Source: Croceivirga radicis (lineage in GTDB: Bacteria > Bacteroidota > Bacteroidia > Flavobacteriales > Flavobacteriaceae). Taken from it: 64,000 nucleotides of DNA. Below the pieces are notes generated by a model. It worked only from the letters and a program-made list of their open reading frames with translations. It was not told the DNA's origin and searched no databases. How positions within the stretch are numbered: position 1 is the first letter of the stretch; each line of letters begins with the position of its first letter. This document shows, piece after piece, positions 46,452-54,448 of the stretch. Position numbers and translations under genes: made by a program. Where the stretch lies: the NCBI RefSeq assembly GCF_002072105.2, contig NZ_MTBC01000001.1:248001-312000 (forward strand). The letters run 5' to 3'.

Positions 46452-47906
46452 ATGAAAAATAGAAATAAAACAATTAGTATAGTATTTACTTTGGTACTTT
46501 CTACCGCTTTATTCCAAGCTTGTACCAAAGATTTTGAAGGCATCAACACCAACCCCAATCAGCCAATTGCTGTAGAACCCAATTTGTTGCTTCGCCAAGT
46601 TATTTATGATTATGGCGAACAAATGTCTTATGAGGGTTTTACCGCTGGTAATTTGTTGGGGCAGTATAGCACCGCCTTAGATTTTAATCTTTTTGACCGT
46701 CACGATTTAAAATCTCCTCAGTTGGGGGGTAATCCTTGGCCAATTATTTACAAAAACCTAAGGGATAATGAGTCCATTTTAGAACTGGCTCTAGAAAATC
46801 CTACCCATGAAGTTTATGAAGGTCCGTCTAGGATATTAAAAGCCTATATGGCGATGGCCCTGACGGATTTGTTTGGAGATGTTCCTTACTATGAGGCTTT
46901 CCGAGGTGATGCAGCTACGGTTACACCTTCCTATGACGCACAAGAAGCCATTTACTTAGGCGAAGAAGGCATTCTGGATAATATTGATAAAGGTATTACC
47001 GCCTTAGAAAATTATGAGGGTACCATTGCTTTGGAAGGCGATATTTTATTTGAAGGCGATTTAGAGGGATGGATTCGCTTTGCGAATTCTTTAAAACTAA
47101 AAGCTTTGGTACGTATCGGCAGTCAACAAGACCCAAGTACGGAATTGCAAGCGTTGTTCGATGCGGGAAATTTTATCTCCCTGAACGAAGAAAATGCAGT
47201 GTTCGATTTTACCAACGGAGAACCCAATAATTTTAGACTGGCGCGCTTGCGTATTGGCGACTTTAACAATTTTGTGCTTTCCGAAACTATGGAAGATATT
47301 TTAAAGGATTTGGAAGACCCACGCATAGCCACTTTTTATAGACCTTTTGCCAATAGTGATTCCGCAGAATTTAACGGGTTACTCAACGGTATCGATGCCT
47401 CACAAACCTCTATTAACTTAGCGGATTATTCATTGGCAGGAACCATTTTTAGGGAGGAAACTGGCAGATTAGACGCCAATTTCATGACGGCATGGGAAAC
47501 CCATTTTTTATGGGCAGAAGCAGCCGAACGTGGGTGGATTACCGCCAATAGTACAGCATTGTACAACACTGCCGTTACCCAAGCCTTTGCCTATTGGGGC
47601 ACCGATTTGCCCGAAAATTATCTAACCGGGCCTGCCGCTTTAGCCAATGGCGATGCCCTGCAGCAAATCATCACCCAAAAATGGATTGCCAATACTATTA
47701 ATGGGTATGAAGGTTGGATAGAATTTAGAAGAACCGGGTTTCCACAGTTACGAACAATATCCGCCAGTTTAAATAACGATGTAATTCCCGTTCGTATGCC
47801 TTATCCAGCAGAAGAGCAGGCACTAAACGCAGAAAATCATGAGGAGGCGGCGGCCAATACCAATGATAACAGTATAAATACCCCCGTTTGGTGGGATAAC
47901 GATTAA
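46452..47906 (+). CDS. SusD/RagB family outer-membrane lipoprotein
   Basis: The 484-aa protein has a lipobox FQAC (Cys24) followed by TKDFEGINTNPNQPIAVEPN, typical of the SusD-like_2 group. Helical TPR-like regions (LKAYMAMALTDLFGDVPYYEAF) and the C-terminal KWIANTINGYEGWIEFRRTGFP form the ligand-binding lid over SusC. The ligand is unknown; absence of polysaccharide lyases or hydrolases suggests a small or non-glycan ligand. The next gene starts 1 nt after its stop. Confidence 0.94.
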   Translation: MKNRNKTISIVFTLVLSTALFQACTKDFEGINTNPNQPIAVEPNLLLRQVIYDYGEQMSYEGFTAGNLLGQYSTALDFNLFDRHDLKSPQLGGNPWPIIYKNLRDNESILELALENPTHEVYEGPSRILKAYMAMALTDLFGDVPYYEAFRGDAATVTPSYDAQEAIYLGEEGILDNIDKGITALENYEGTIALEGDILFEGDLEGWIRFANSLKLKALVRIGSQQDPSTELQALFDAGNFISLNEENAVFDFTNGEPNNFRLARLRIGDFNNFVLSETMEDILKDLEDPRIATFYRPFANSDSAEFNGLLNGIDASQTSINLADYSLAGTIFREETGRLDANFMTAWETHFLWAEAAERGWITANSTALYNTAVTQAFAYWGTDLPENYLTGPAALANGDALQQIITQKWIANTINGYEGWIEFRRTGFPQLRTISASLNNDVIPVRMPYPAEEQALNAENHEEAAANTNDNSINTPVWWDND

Positions 47907-47907
47907 C

Positions 47908-49287
47908 ATGCGGCCCTATTTAGACATAGCACTTTTAAATCTTAACCCCGGTAGTATTGGTGTACTACAATGGGGGTTGGTGCTTTTGTCCAGCTTGGCA
48001 TTCATCCTATTATCACCACTAGCCAAAAATACCGAACAGTTTTTTAAGGCTCAGGTCAACCATAAAGCGCCCAATACCTTTATGCTTATGGGTAGCTTGG
48101 TTATCTCTTGGATATTTGCCAAAAGCATTACCAATGCGGCCAATTTGGGATTGGCCTATGGTTTGGTAGGCGGTGTTGCCTATGCGGCTTATTACCTTAG
48201 TTTTATAGTTGCTGGTTATGTTATTTACCAAATGCGAACCAAAGGCGGCTTTACCAGTATACACCAATTTTTGACTACCCGATTTGGTAAAGGCGCCATG
48301 TTCTTGTTTTCGGTTCTTATCGCTATTCGGCTTTTTAACGAGGTATGGAGCAATACCATGGTCATTGGTTCCTATTTTGGAGAAATGGGTAGCCTGCCCT
48401 ATTACAGTTCCATCCTAGTTTTTACGGTGTTAACATTAATCTATGCCTTGAAAGGGGGATTGAGTAGTAGTATTTTTACGGATGCAATTCAGATGGTCCT
48501 ATTTGCTGTTTTACTGTTTGTGGTACTAAGCACTATTTTTTCATCGGAGTATAATTTTACACCAGTTACGGTAATTACTTCTGGAGAGTGGAAATGGGAA
48601 ATGGGAATAAACCTTCTTCTAGCGGCCGTGTTACAATCATTTAGTTATCCCTTTCACGACCCCGTGTTAACAGACCGTGGCTTTATTAGTAAGCCAAAAA
48701 CAACCTTAAAAGCCTTCTTGTGGGCAGGCTTGGTAGGCGGACTATGTATTATACTCTTTAGTATAATTGGCATATATGCACAACAACAAAATATGGAAGG
48801 CCAAGCTGCCGTGCAGGTAGCCAAAGCTTTTGGTGCTATTATCTTATTGGTCATTAACTTTATTATGATCACCTCTGCAGCTTCAACACTGGATTCTACC
48901 TTTTCTTCTTTTTCCAAACTCGCCTCCTTAGATTTGAATTTGGGAACAAGCTTAAGCTTTGGCAGATGGGCAATGGTGGTCATTGCTGTTTTAGGTACGT
49001 TACCCATTTTTATGAATGCAGAAATTTTATCGGCCACTACCATTAGTGGTACCATGGTTATTGGCCTAACACCCGTTTTTGTGCTTTGGAAAAAGAAAGT
49101 TTCTACTGCCAACTACTACTTGAGTGTTATTGGTGGTCTAATCTTTGGATTTTTATTGGTTTTTGGGGTGTTCCCAAACACCCTCATTTTTACCCATGGC
49201 AAATATGCCGATTTACTTTGGGTTAATTTTTGGGGAATTCTCGTGTGTTTCCTCTTATATTTAATACCGCTATGGAGAAGAAAATAA
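47908..49287 (+). CDS. Sodium:solute symporter (SSS) family transporter
   Basis: The 459-aa protein has about 13 TM helices and the SSS-like segments SWIFAKSITNAANLGLAYGL, YALKGGLSSSIFTDAIQM and AASTLDSTFSSFSKLASLD. It resembles the SSS group with a leading extra helix. It lies directly after SusD (1-nt gap) and directly before the phosphoesterase gene (1-nt overlap), so it probably moves the SusCD cargo or a breakdown product across the inner membrane. The substrate is unknown. Confidence 0.88.
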   Translation: MRPYLDIALLNLNPGSIGVLQWGLVLLSSLAFILLSPLAKNTEQFFKAQVNHKAPNTFMLMGSLVISWIFAKSITNAANLGLAYGLVGGVAYAAYYLSFIVAGYVIYQMRTKGGFTSIHQFLTTRFGKGAMFLFSVLIAIRLFNEVWSNTMVIGSYFGEMGSLPYYSSILVFTVLTLIYALKGGLSSSIFTDAIQMVLFAVLLFVVLSTIFSSEYNFTPVTVITSGEWKWEMGINLLLAAVLQSFSYPFHDPVLTDRGFISKPKTTLKAFLWAGLVGGLCIILFSIIGIYAQQQNMEGQAAVQVAKAFGAIILLVINFIMITSAASTLDSTFSSFSKLASLDLNLGTSLSFGRWAMVVIAVLGTLPIFMNAEILSATTISGTMVIGLTPVFVLWKKKVSTANYYLSVIGGLIFGFLLVFGVFPNTLIFTHGKYADLLWVNFWGILVCFLLYLIPLWRRK

Positions 49288-50474
49288 TGCATTTGGAGGT
49301 CCAAACGGACCGTATATTGGTATTTGGTGGGGTTTACAGCAACCTACAAGCATTGCAAGAGCTAAAAAGCATTGCAGAAGCAGAAGGTATTGCGCCAGAA
49401 CACTGCATTTGTACAGGAGATATTGTGGGTTATTGCGCGCAACCAGAAGAAACTGTTCAGCTGTTTAGAGAATGGGGTGCATTGAGTATTTCTGGGAATG
49501 TGGAACAGCAGTTGGCAGACGGAAGCGACGATTGTGGCTGTGATTTTACCGAAGGTAGCCGATGCGATGTTTTTTCCAGAACATGGTTTCCTTTTTCAAA
49601 AGAGCAGTTATCCAAAGATGCTATCGAGTGGATGGGAACGCTTCCAGAACATCTAAAATTCACGTTTGCTGGTAAAAAAATTACCGTAGTTCACGGTTCA
49701 TACGAACAGGTGTCCGACTTTATATTTGAGTCCACTTCAGTAGATAAAAAACAGGTCAGTTTTAATGCATCGCAAAGCGATGTTATTCTAGGAGGGCATT
49801 CCGGATTGCCCTTTCATCATGCATTTGAAAATAAATTGTGGTTAAATCCTGGTGTTATTGGTATGCCGGCGAATGACGGTACCCCGCGTGTTTGGTATAT
49901 GCTGCTAGAAGAGGTAGAGGGCAAATTAAAATATACCCATCGTTCTTTTGAATACGATTACCACACGGCAAAGCAACTAATGCACATCAACTTTTTACCC
50001 GAAGCCTACGCAGATACGCTGCAGACCGGACTTTGGGACAATATGGAAATCTTGCCCGAATTAGAAAAAATGGCGCAGGGCATACCTATCGATTTTAATA
50101 CAAATTCAAACATAAATAAAAACACAAAACAAAATACCATGGCAAATAACTATTACGACCCAGCAGACTTAAGAAAATTTGGAAAAATAACCGAATGGAG
50201 CGAAGAGCTTGGCACCAAATTTTTTGACTATTACGGTAAGGTTTTTGAAGAAGGCGCACTAACTGCTAGAGAAAAGTCTTTAATTGCCTTGGCTGTTTCT
50301 CACGTGGTAAAATGTCCATATTGTATAGATGCTTACACAAAAGATGGTCTACAAAAGGGAATTACCAAAGAAGAAATGATGGAAGCCGTGCATGTTGGCG
50401 CTGCCATAGAAAGTGGAGCCACCTTGGTACATGGTGTACAAATGATGAACAAATACAATAAACTATCGCACTAA
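49287..50474 (+). CDS. Metallophosphoesterase-like domain fused to AhpD/carboxymuconolactone decarboxylase-like domain
   Basis: From the ATG at 49287, which shares its A with the transporter stop (TAATG), the protein has 395 residues. Residues 8-265 are calcineurin-like. The DxHGN block is GGVYSN (14-19), but GDxxG (44-48), GNVE (70-73), His136 and His171 remain; the last GHxH His is Gly173. Residues 271-284 are an Asn/Thr/Lys-rich linker. From Met285 (base 50139) an AhpD-like domain with CPYCID (343-348) runs to the end. Homologues of both parts accompany ArsS as separate proteins. An added T at 50093-50096 would create a stop (GAT TTT TAA), so a recent fusion or an assembly indel is possible. 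Confidence 0.78.
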   Translation: MHLEVQTDRILVFGGVYSNLQALQELKSIAEAEGIAPEHCICTGDIVGYCAQPEETVQLFREWGALSISGNVEQQLADGSDDCGCDFTEGSRCDVFSRTWFPFSKEQLSKDAIEWMGTLPEHLKFTFAGKKITVVHGSYEQVSDFIFESTSVDKKQVSFNASQSDVILGGHSGLPFHHAFENKLWLNPGVIGMPANDGTPRVWYMLLEEVEGKLKYTHRSFEYDYHTAKQLMHINFLPEAYADTLQTGLWDNMEILPELEKMAQGIPIDFNTNSNINKNTKQNTMANNYYDPADLRKFGKITEWSEELGTKFFDYYGKVFEEGALTAREKSLIALAVSHVVKCPYCIDAYTKDGLQKGITKEEMMEAVHVGAAIESGATLVHGVQMMNKYNKLSH

Positions 50475-51571
50475 TGGAAAAGAGTATCATGAATGACCTG
50501 AAAAAGGCGAAAAAACCCAAGTTAAAAACGCTACAAGCCAGGGAAAACGACCTTGCGCAACCCAATAAGCAGTTGGCGATATTAAACGGAGGTCTATTTG
50601 CCGATGGTGAATTACCTTATTTTAAGGATAAAATTAGTGAGATTGGACAATTTCCGCTTCGCCCTAATAAATTGGAAATTCTACAGATAAACGTAGGGTA
50701 TATGTGCAACATTACCTGTGAGCATTGCCATGTAGATGCGGGCCCTACCAGAAAGGAAATCATGACGGTGGAAACCATGGAGCAATGCCTAGAGGTGATA
50801 AGAAATACGGGGGCGCATACCTTGGATTTAACTGGCGGTGCACCAGAGATGAACCCTAATTTTAGATGGTTTGTAGAAGAGGCTTCCAAAGCTGGTATTA
50901 AGGATTTTATCGTGCGGTCTAATTTGTCCATCATTTTGGCCAATCCAAAGTTTAACGACCTGCCAGAATTCTTTAAAAAACACAATGTACACGTTGTATC
51001 TTCCCTACCACATTATACCCGTGGAAAAACAGATAAACAGCGTGGCGACGGGGTTTTTGACAAATCGATTAAAGCCTTACAACTTTTAAATGAGGTGGGT
51101 TATGGAATGCCTGATAGTGACTTACGCTTGGATTTGGTTTACAACCCATCTGGAGCCTATTTACCTGGCGACCAAATGGCATTGGAACGTGATTTTAAAA
51201 AGGCACTGGACGAAGATTTTGGTATTCAATTTCATAACCTTTTTGCGATAACCAATTTGCCTATCTCTCGTTTCTTGGATTATTTAATAGCATCGGACAA
51301 TTACGAGGAATATATGTATTCTTTGGTAGAAGCTTACAATCCGTCTGCAGTGAGCAGTGTTATGTGTACCAATACCATTTCCGTTAGTTGGGATGGTTGG
51401 CTTTATGATTGTGATTTTAATCAGATGTTGGGCTTAAAAGTGGCCAATAAAATAAAACACATTAAAGACTACAATGAGGATTTGATTAATGATAGGAATA
51501 TCATCATTTCCCAGCATTGTTATGGTTGTACCGCAGGAGCGGGGAGTAGTTGCCAAGGAACGGTGGCGTAA
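50474..51571 (+). CDS. arsS: ArsS-type radical SAM protein (arsenosugar biosynthesis, rSAM/selenodomain family)
   Basis: The 365-aa enzyme has the CxxxCxxC cluster MCNITCEHCHVD (Cys78/82/85), the HTLDLTGGAPEMNP glycine-rich SAM motif, and the C-terminal DUF3641-like end with HCYGCTAGAGSSCQG (Cys349/352/360). In the family, ArsS adds a 5'-deoxyadenosyl unit to methylated arsenic on the way to arsenosugars; some members carry selenocysteine, this one has Cys. The start overlaps the previous stop by 1 nt (TAATG). No ArsM methyltransferase is in the window. Confidence 0.9.
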   Translation: MEKSIMNDLKKAKKPKLKTLQARENDLAQPNKQLAILNGGLFADGELPYFKDKISEIGQFPLRPNKLEILQINVGYMCNITCEHCHVDAGPTRKEIMTVETMEQCLEVIRNTGAHTLDLTGGAPEMNPNFRWFVEEASKAGIKDFIVRSNLSIILANPKFNDLPEFFKKHNVHVVSSLPHYTRGKTDKQRGDGVFDKSIKALQLLNEVGYGMPDSDLRLDLVYNPSGAYLPGDQMALERDFKKALDEDFGIQFHNLFAITNLPISRFLDYLIASDNYEEYMYSLVEAYNPSAVSSVMCTNTISVSWDGWLYDCDFNQMLGLKVANKIKHIKDYNEDLINDRNIIISQHCYGCTAGAGSSCQGTVA

Positions 51572-51583
51572 GAGCGTATTTTG

Positions 51584-52627
51584 CTAAAGTAAATCTGTTA
51601 TTTTAGCAACAACGTCATCTGGCGTAATGGTGTCGATGGCCTTGTCATATCCTTCCGGAAACTTATTGCCGTATACGGATGTTGGTAGTAACGGAAAGGT
51701 ATCTAGATTAGGTAAAATACTATTGGACAAAGGTTGCTTATAAGGAACAAAACCCGCATAGGGATGGGTAACACCCCATATTGTAACAACGGGCACCCCG
51801 TAATTTGCCGCAAGATGACCGTTACCACTGTCCATGGCCAATATAACCGATAGGTTTGCAATAAGGTCCAATTCCGCCTTAAAAGGCACATTAAACGTCA
51901 TGTTAACAACACGTGAATTAAATTTACTAGCCAAGGTATCTAACAGTTCCTTTTCTTTGGATCCACCACCAAAAAGTAGCACTTGCGCATTGGTTTGTGC
52001 AAGCAAATCACGAATAACTAATTCAACTTTATTTAACGGATACATTTTGCTTTTGTATGTCGCAAAAGGAGCTATACCTATCAAACGGCTTGAAGCATCA
52101 ATACTGCTGGCTATTTCCTGTGGTAAAATTGGCTTTGATAACACCAAATCCTGGCTAAGGTCCACAGCAAAACCTAGTCTGCGAAACACATCTGCATAAC
52201 GCTCATGACTGCTCTTGAGCGGTCGCATAACTTTATTGGTTGGGCGGGTTAACGCCTTTTTTTCTTTTCTTCCTTTGTCAATTTGGATAACCGGTACACC
52301 AACACTTTTAAATAAGATTTTCAGCACATTACTACGCAACACATTATGCAAGTCTGCTACGGCATCAATATTTAATTTTTTTAAACTAGAAAACAATCGG
52401 TATAAACCATAAATACCCTTATGCTCACCTTTTACATCTGCATGCACAACGGTAACCCGTTGCAAATCTTTAAAAATAGGTGCAAAGCTATTTTTGGTGA
52501 GTAGGGTTATGCTTAAATTCGGATGGTTTTGTAAAAGCGATATTAAAACTGGTACGGTCATGGCCACGTCTCCCATGGCAGACAACCTAATAACCAAAAG
52601 ATGCTTGTATTTAGGCTTTCTGCCCAC
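51584..52627 (-). CDS. Glycosyltransferase family 9 protein (heptosyltransferase-like)
   Basis: The 347-aa GT-B protein begins with LLVIRLSAMGDVAMTVPVL and has the nucleotide-binding block ILAMDSGNGHLAANYGVPVVTIWG. GT9 enzymes add heptose or similar sugars to the lipopolysaccharide core in the cytoplasm. It overlaps the DUF4254 gene by 17 nt and converges with arsS. The sugar donor is not deducible. Confidence 0.93.
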   Translation of the reverse strand: MGRKPKYKHLLVIRLSAMGDVAMTVPVLISLLQNHPNLSITLLTKNSFAPIFKDLQRVTVVHADVKGEHKGIYGLYRLFSSLKKLNIDAVADLHNVLRSNVLKILFKSVGVPVIQIDKGRKEKKALTRPTNKVMRPLKSSHERYADVFRRLGFAVDLSQDLVLSKPILPQEIASSIDASSRLIGIAPFATYKSKMYPLNKVELVIRDLLAQTNAQVLLFGGGSKEKELLDTLASKFNSRVVNMTFNVPFKAELDLIANLSVILAMDSGNGHLAANYGVPVVTIWGVTHPYAGFVPYKQPLSNSILPNLDTFPLLPTSVYGNKFPEGYDKAIDTITPDDVVAKITDLL

Positions 52628-53216
52628 GTAGAACAGGGTTTAGTTCGTCATCGTTATACATTTTCATTTGCTTATAAACTTTCATGTATTTTTTACCCGC
52701 TTCTATATCTGCCAACAATTCGTCTATAGCGGTAGATAAATCCTTTTTTTGTTCTAGTAAGACGTTTAATTTGGCAGCACATTCTTTACGGTGTTTGTCT
52801 GTAGCATCCGCACGTTCTGCCTCCTCTTTCATGTGGTAAATCTTAAGCGCCAATATGCTTAATCTATCAATAGCCCACGCTGGACTTTCGGTATTAATAC
52901 CTGCATTAGCTTTAATTTCTACCGATTGGTATTTATGTAAAAAATAACTGTCTATGAATTCAACTAAGTCAGTACGGTCTTGATTACTCGCATCAATTTT
53001 TCGTTTTAACTCCAACGCGGCAACAGGGTCAATGCCCGGGTCACGTATTAAATCCTCAAAATGCCATTGCACGGTATCTATCCAATTCTTACGATATAAC
53101 AAATGTTCAATACTGTCCTTATCATATGGATTTTGAAACGGTTGGTCTACGGTATCTAATACATGATAGGCACGTATGCTTTCTTCAAATATGTTGAAGG
53201 CGTTTTGGCTAAACAT
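52611..53216 (-). CDS. DUF4254 family protein
   Basis: The 201-aa soluble helical protein (LEESIRAYH-like start, LSILALKIYHMKEEAERADA) belongs to DUF4254, found next to GT9 genes in Bacteroidota. A four-helix-bundle fold is likely from the heptad-like pattern. It is the first gene of the pair with GT9 and has a consensus -7 element 15 nt upstream. The function is unknown; an accessory role in LPS core synthesis is inferred from context. Confidence 0.85.
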   Translation of the reverse strand: MFSQNAFNIFEESIRAYHVLDTVDQPFQNPYDKDSIEHLLYRKNWIDTVQWHFEDLIRDPGIDPVAALELKRKIDASNQDRTDLVEFIDSYFLHKYQSVEIKANAGINTESPAWAIDRLSILALKIYHMKEEAERADATDKHRKECAAKLNVLLEQKKDLSTAIDELLADIEAGKKYMKVYKQMKMYNDDELNPVLRGQKA

Positions 53217-53230
53217 AAAAATATTTTTTA

Positions 53231-53238
53231 CAAAGATA
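53231..53238 (-). promoter_or_regulatory. -7 promoter element (TATCTTTG) for DUF4254-GT9
   Basis: An exact TAnnTTTG match on the minus strand ends 14 nt before the DUF4254 start and lies just beyond the end of the DUF6427 gene. Confidence 0.55.
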
Positions 53239-53240
53239 CA

Positions 53241-54164
53241 TCATTGCAATAGGGTTAAGCATAGAAAAACTATACCCAAAATAACTACTGTCCAAAGAAA
53301 TAATTCCTTAAATCGAGGTTTTCTAATGCTATTGGTATAGTTGGTCAACACAATAGACATAGGAAAAAAAGTATACAGTATTTTGGGTGCAAAACCCTCT
53401 ACTGGCAAAGCGATTAATAAAATTGCGGTAAACAAATATCCTAATACTACTCTTAGACGTAAAGTTTTTCCTTGCCTACGATAGCCAATTTTTCCAAAAA
53501 CGAATAGCGCCAATAAGACACAAAAAAGAAGATATAAGATTAGCCCGAAAGGGACTGCTTGAAACAAACCAAAACCAAATTGAAGCGAAAAGTGTTCTAA
53601 TAAAGTAGTAACGCTTTCTGTGTTAATGGCAATAGCAAAAACAATAAGGGCTAAGGCAAAAAATGCGGCAAATGGCATAAACCAAAGTCGCATTTCATTA
53701 TTCCAAAATTGGCTTATAGCTAAATATAGCGGTACAACAAATAAGATTGTCCATGGGTCTATTATAACTGCCATAAATAACCATAAAGCAGCTTCAAAAA
53801 CCTTTTCCTTTTTATTTTTTTGGGATAATAACGTAATTATACGGCCCAATGAAAACATGAGGAATAATGCCGCATAGATTTCTTTAATATTCAAGAAAAC
53901 AGCATTAAACCAAAACAGCAATAAAACAAAGAAAAAAATAGCAAAGGAATTAGTACCGGTAAGCTTATTGAATTTTACTATTTGACTTATTCCCAGCACG
54001 GAAACAACCAAACCAATATTACCTAAAAAAATCCATAATAGGTTTGCCTTTAATCCAGAAATACCATTTACGGTTGCCCAAACCAACCAGTAGCCTAGAA
54101 CCAAAATACCGATAACCACGGCTTGGTTTGCCGGTTTGGTTTTGCTAAAAAAATTGGAAATCAT
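53241..54164 (-). CDS. DUF6427 family membrane protein
   Basis: The 307-aa protein has nine or ten predicted TM helices and begins ISNFFSKTKPANQAVVIGIL. It fits the DUF6427 family, which sits near purD, DUF6341 and DUF4254 in flavobacteria. No enzyme motif is visible; it may be a polyprenyl- or sugar-handling membrane protein by location only. It is divergent from DUF6341. Confidence 0.78.
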   Translation of the reverse strand: MISNFFSKTKPANQAVVIGILVLGYWLVWATVNGISGLKANLLWIFLGNIGLVVSVLGISQIVKFNKLTGTNSFAIFFFVLLLFWFNAVFLNIKEIYAALFLMFSLGRIITLLSQKNKKEKVFEAALWLFMAVIIDPWTILFVVPLYLAISQFWNNEMRLWFMPFAAFFALALIVFAIAINTESVTTLLEHFSLQFGFGLFQAVPFGLILYLLFCVLLALFVFGKIGYRRQGKTLRLRVVLGYLFTAILLIALPVEGFAPKILYTFFPMSIVLTNYTNSIRKPRFKELFLWTVVILGIVFLCLTLLQ

Positions 54165-54196
54165 ATAATAATTATGAACAATTTAGGTAAATCTCT

Positions 54197-54204
54197 TATT
54201 TTTG
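54197..54204 (+). promoter_or_regulatory. -7 promoter element (TATTTTTG) for the DUF6341 gene
   Basis: An exact TAnnTTTG match ends 22 nt before the ATG at 54227, in the region between divergent genes. Confidence 0.6.
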
Positions 54205-54226
54205 TGCCGTAAATATACAGTATATC

Positions 54227-54448
54227 ATGAGCAATTTGTTTTACGGAATTGAAGACTTGTTTGTTAATGTGCTTTTTAAGCCCTTAGACGCTTTACGATT
54301 TATGGATAGCTGGTGGGCCGCCAACACCTTAAATTGGTTATTTATGATTATTGGAGCCGTAGCGATGGTGTACTGGATGGGTCAATTGAAAAAATTCAAT
54401 GACAATAACGAAGAGGACAAGACTAGCACCTCTCATTCTTTTTTATAG
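54227..54448 (+). CDS. DUF6341 family small membrane protein
   Basis: The 73-aa protein has one TM helix (about 32-50; TLNWLFMIIGAVAMVYWMG) after an amphipathic FYGIEDLFVNVLFKPLDALR, and a charged Asn/Asp/Glu C-terminus. The family is small and flavobacterial, sometimes misnamed uracil phosphoribosyltransferase. A typical promoter precedes it. Its end overlaps the end of purD by 6 nt (convergent). The function is unknown. Confidence 0.82.
   Translation: MSNLFYGIEDLFVNVLFKPLDALRFMDSWWAANTLNWLFMIIGAVAMVYWMGQLKKFNDNNEEDKTSTSHSFL

Noticed and set aside
43233-47906. The SusCD pair as a normal polysaccharide utilisation locus
   Set aside because: No glycoside hydrolase, polysaccharide lyase, sulfatase or hybrid sensor gene is within reach; neighbours are a transporter and arsenosugar-type genes.
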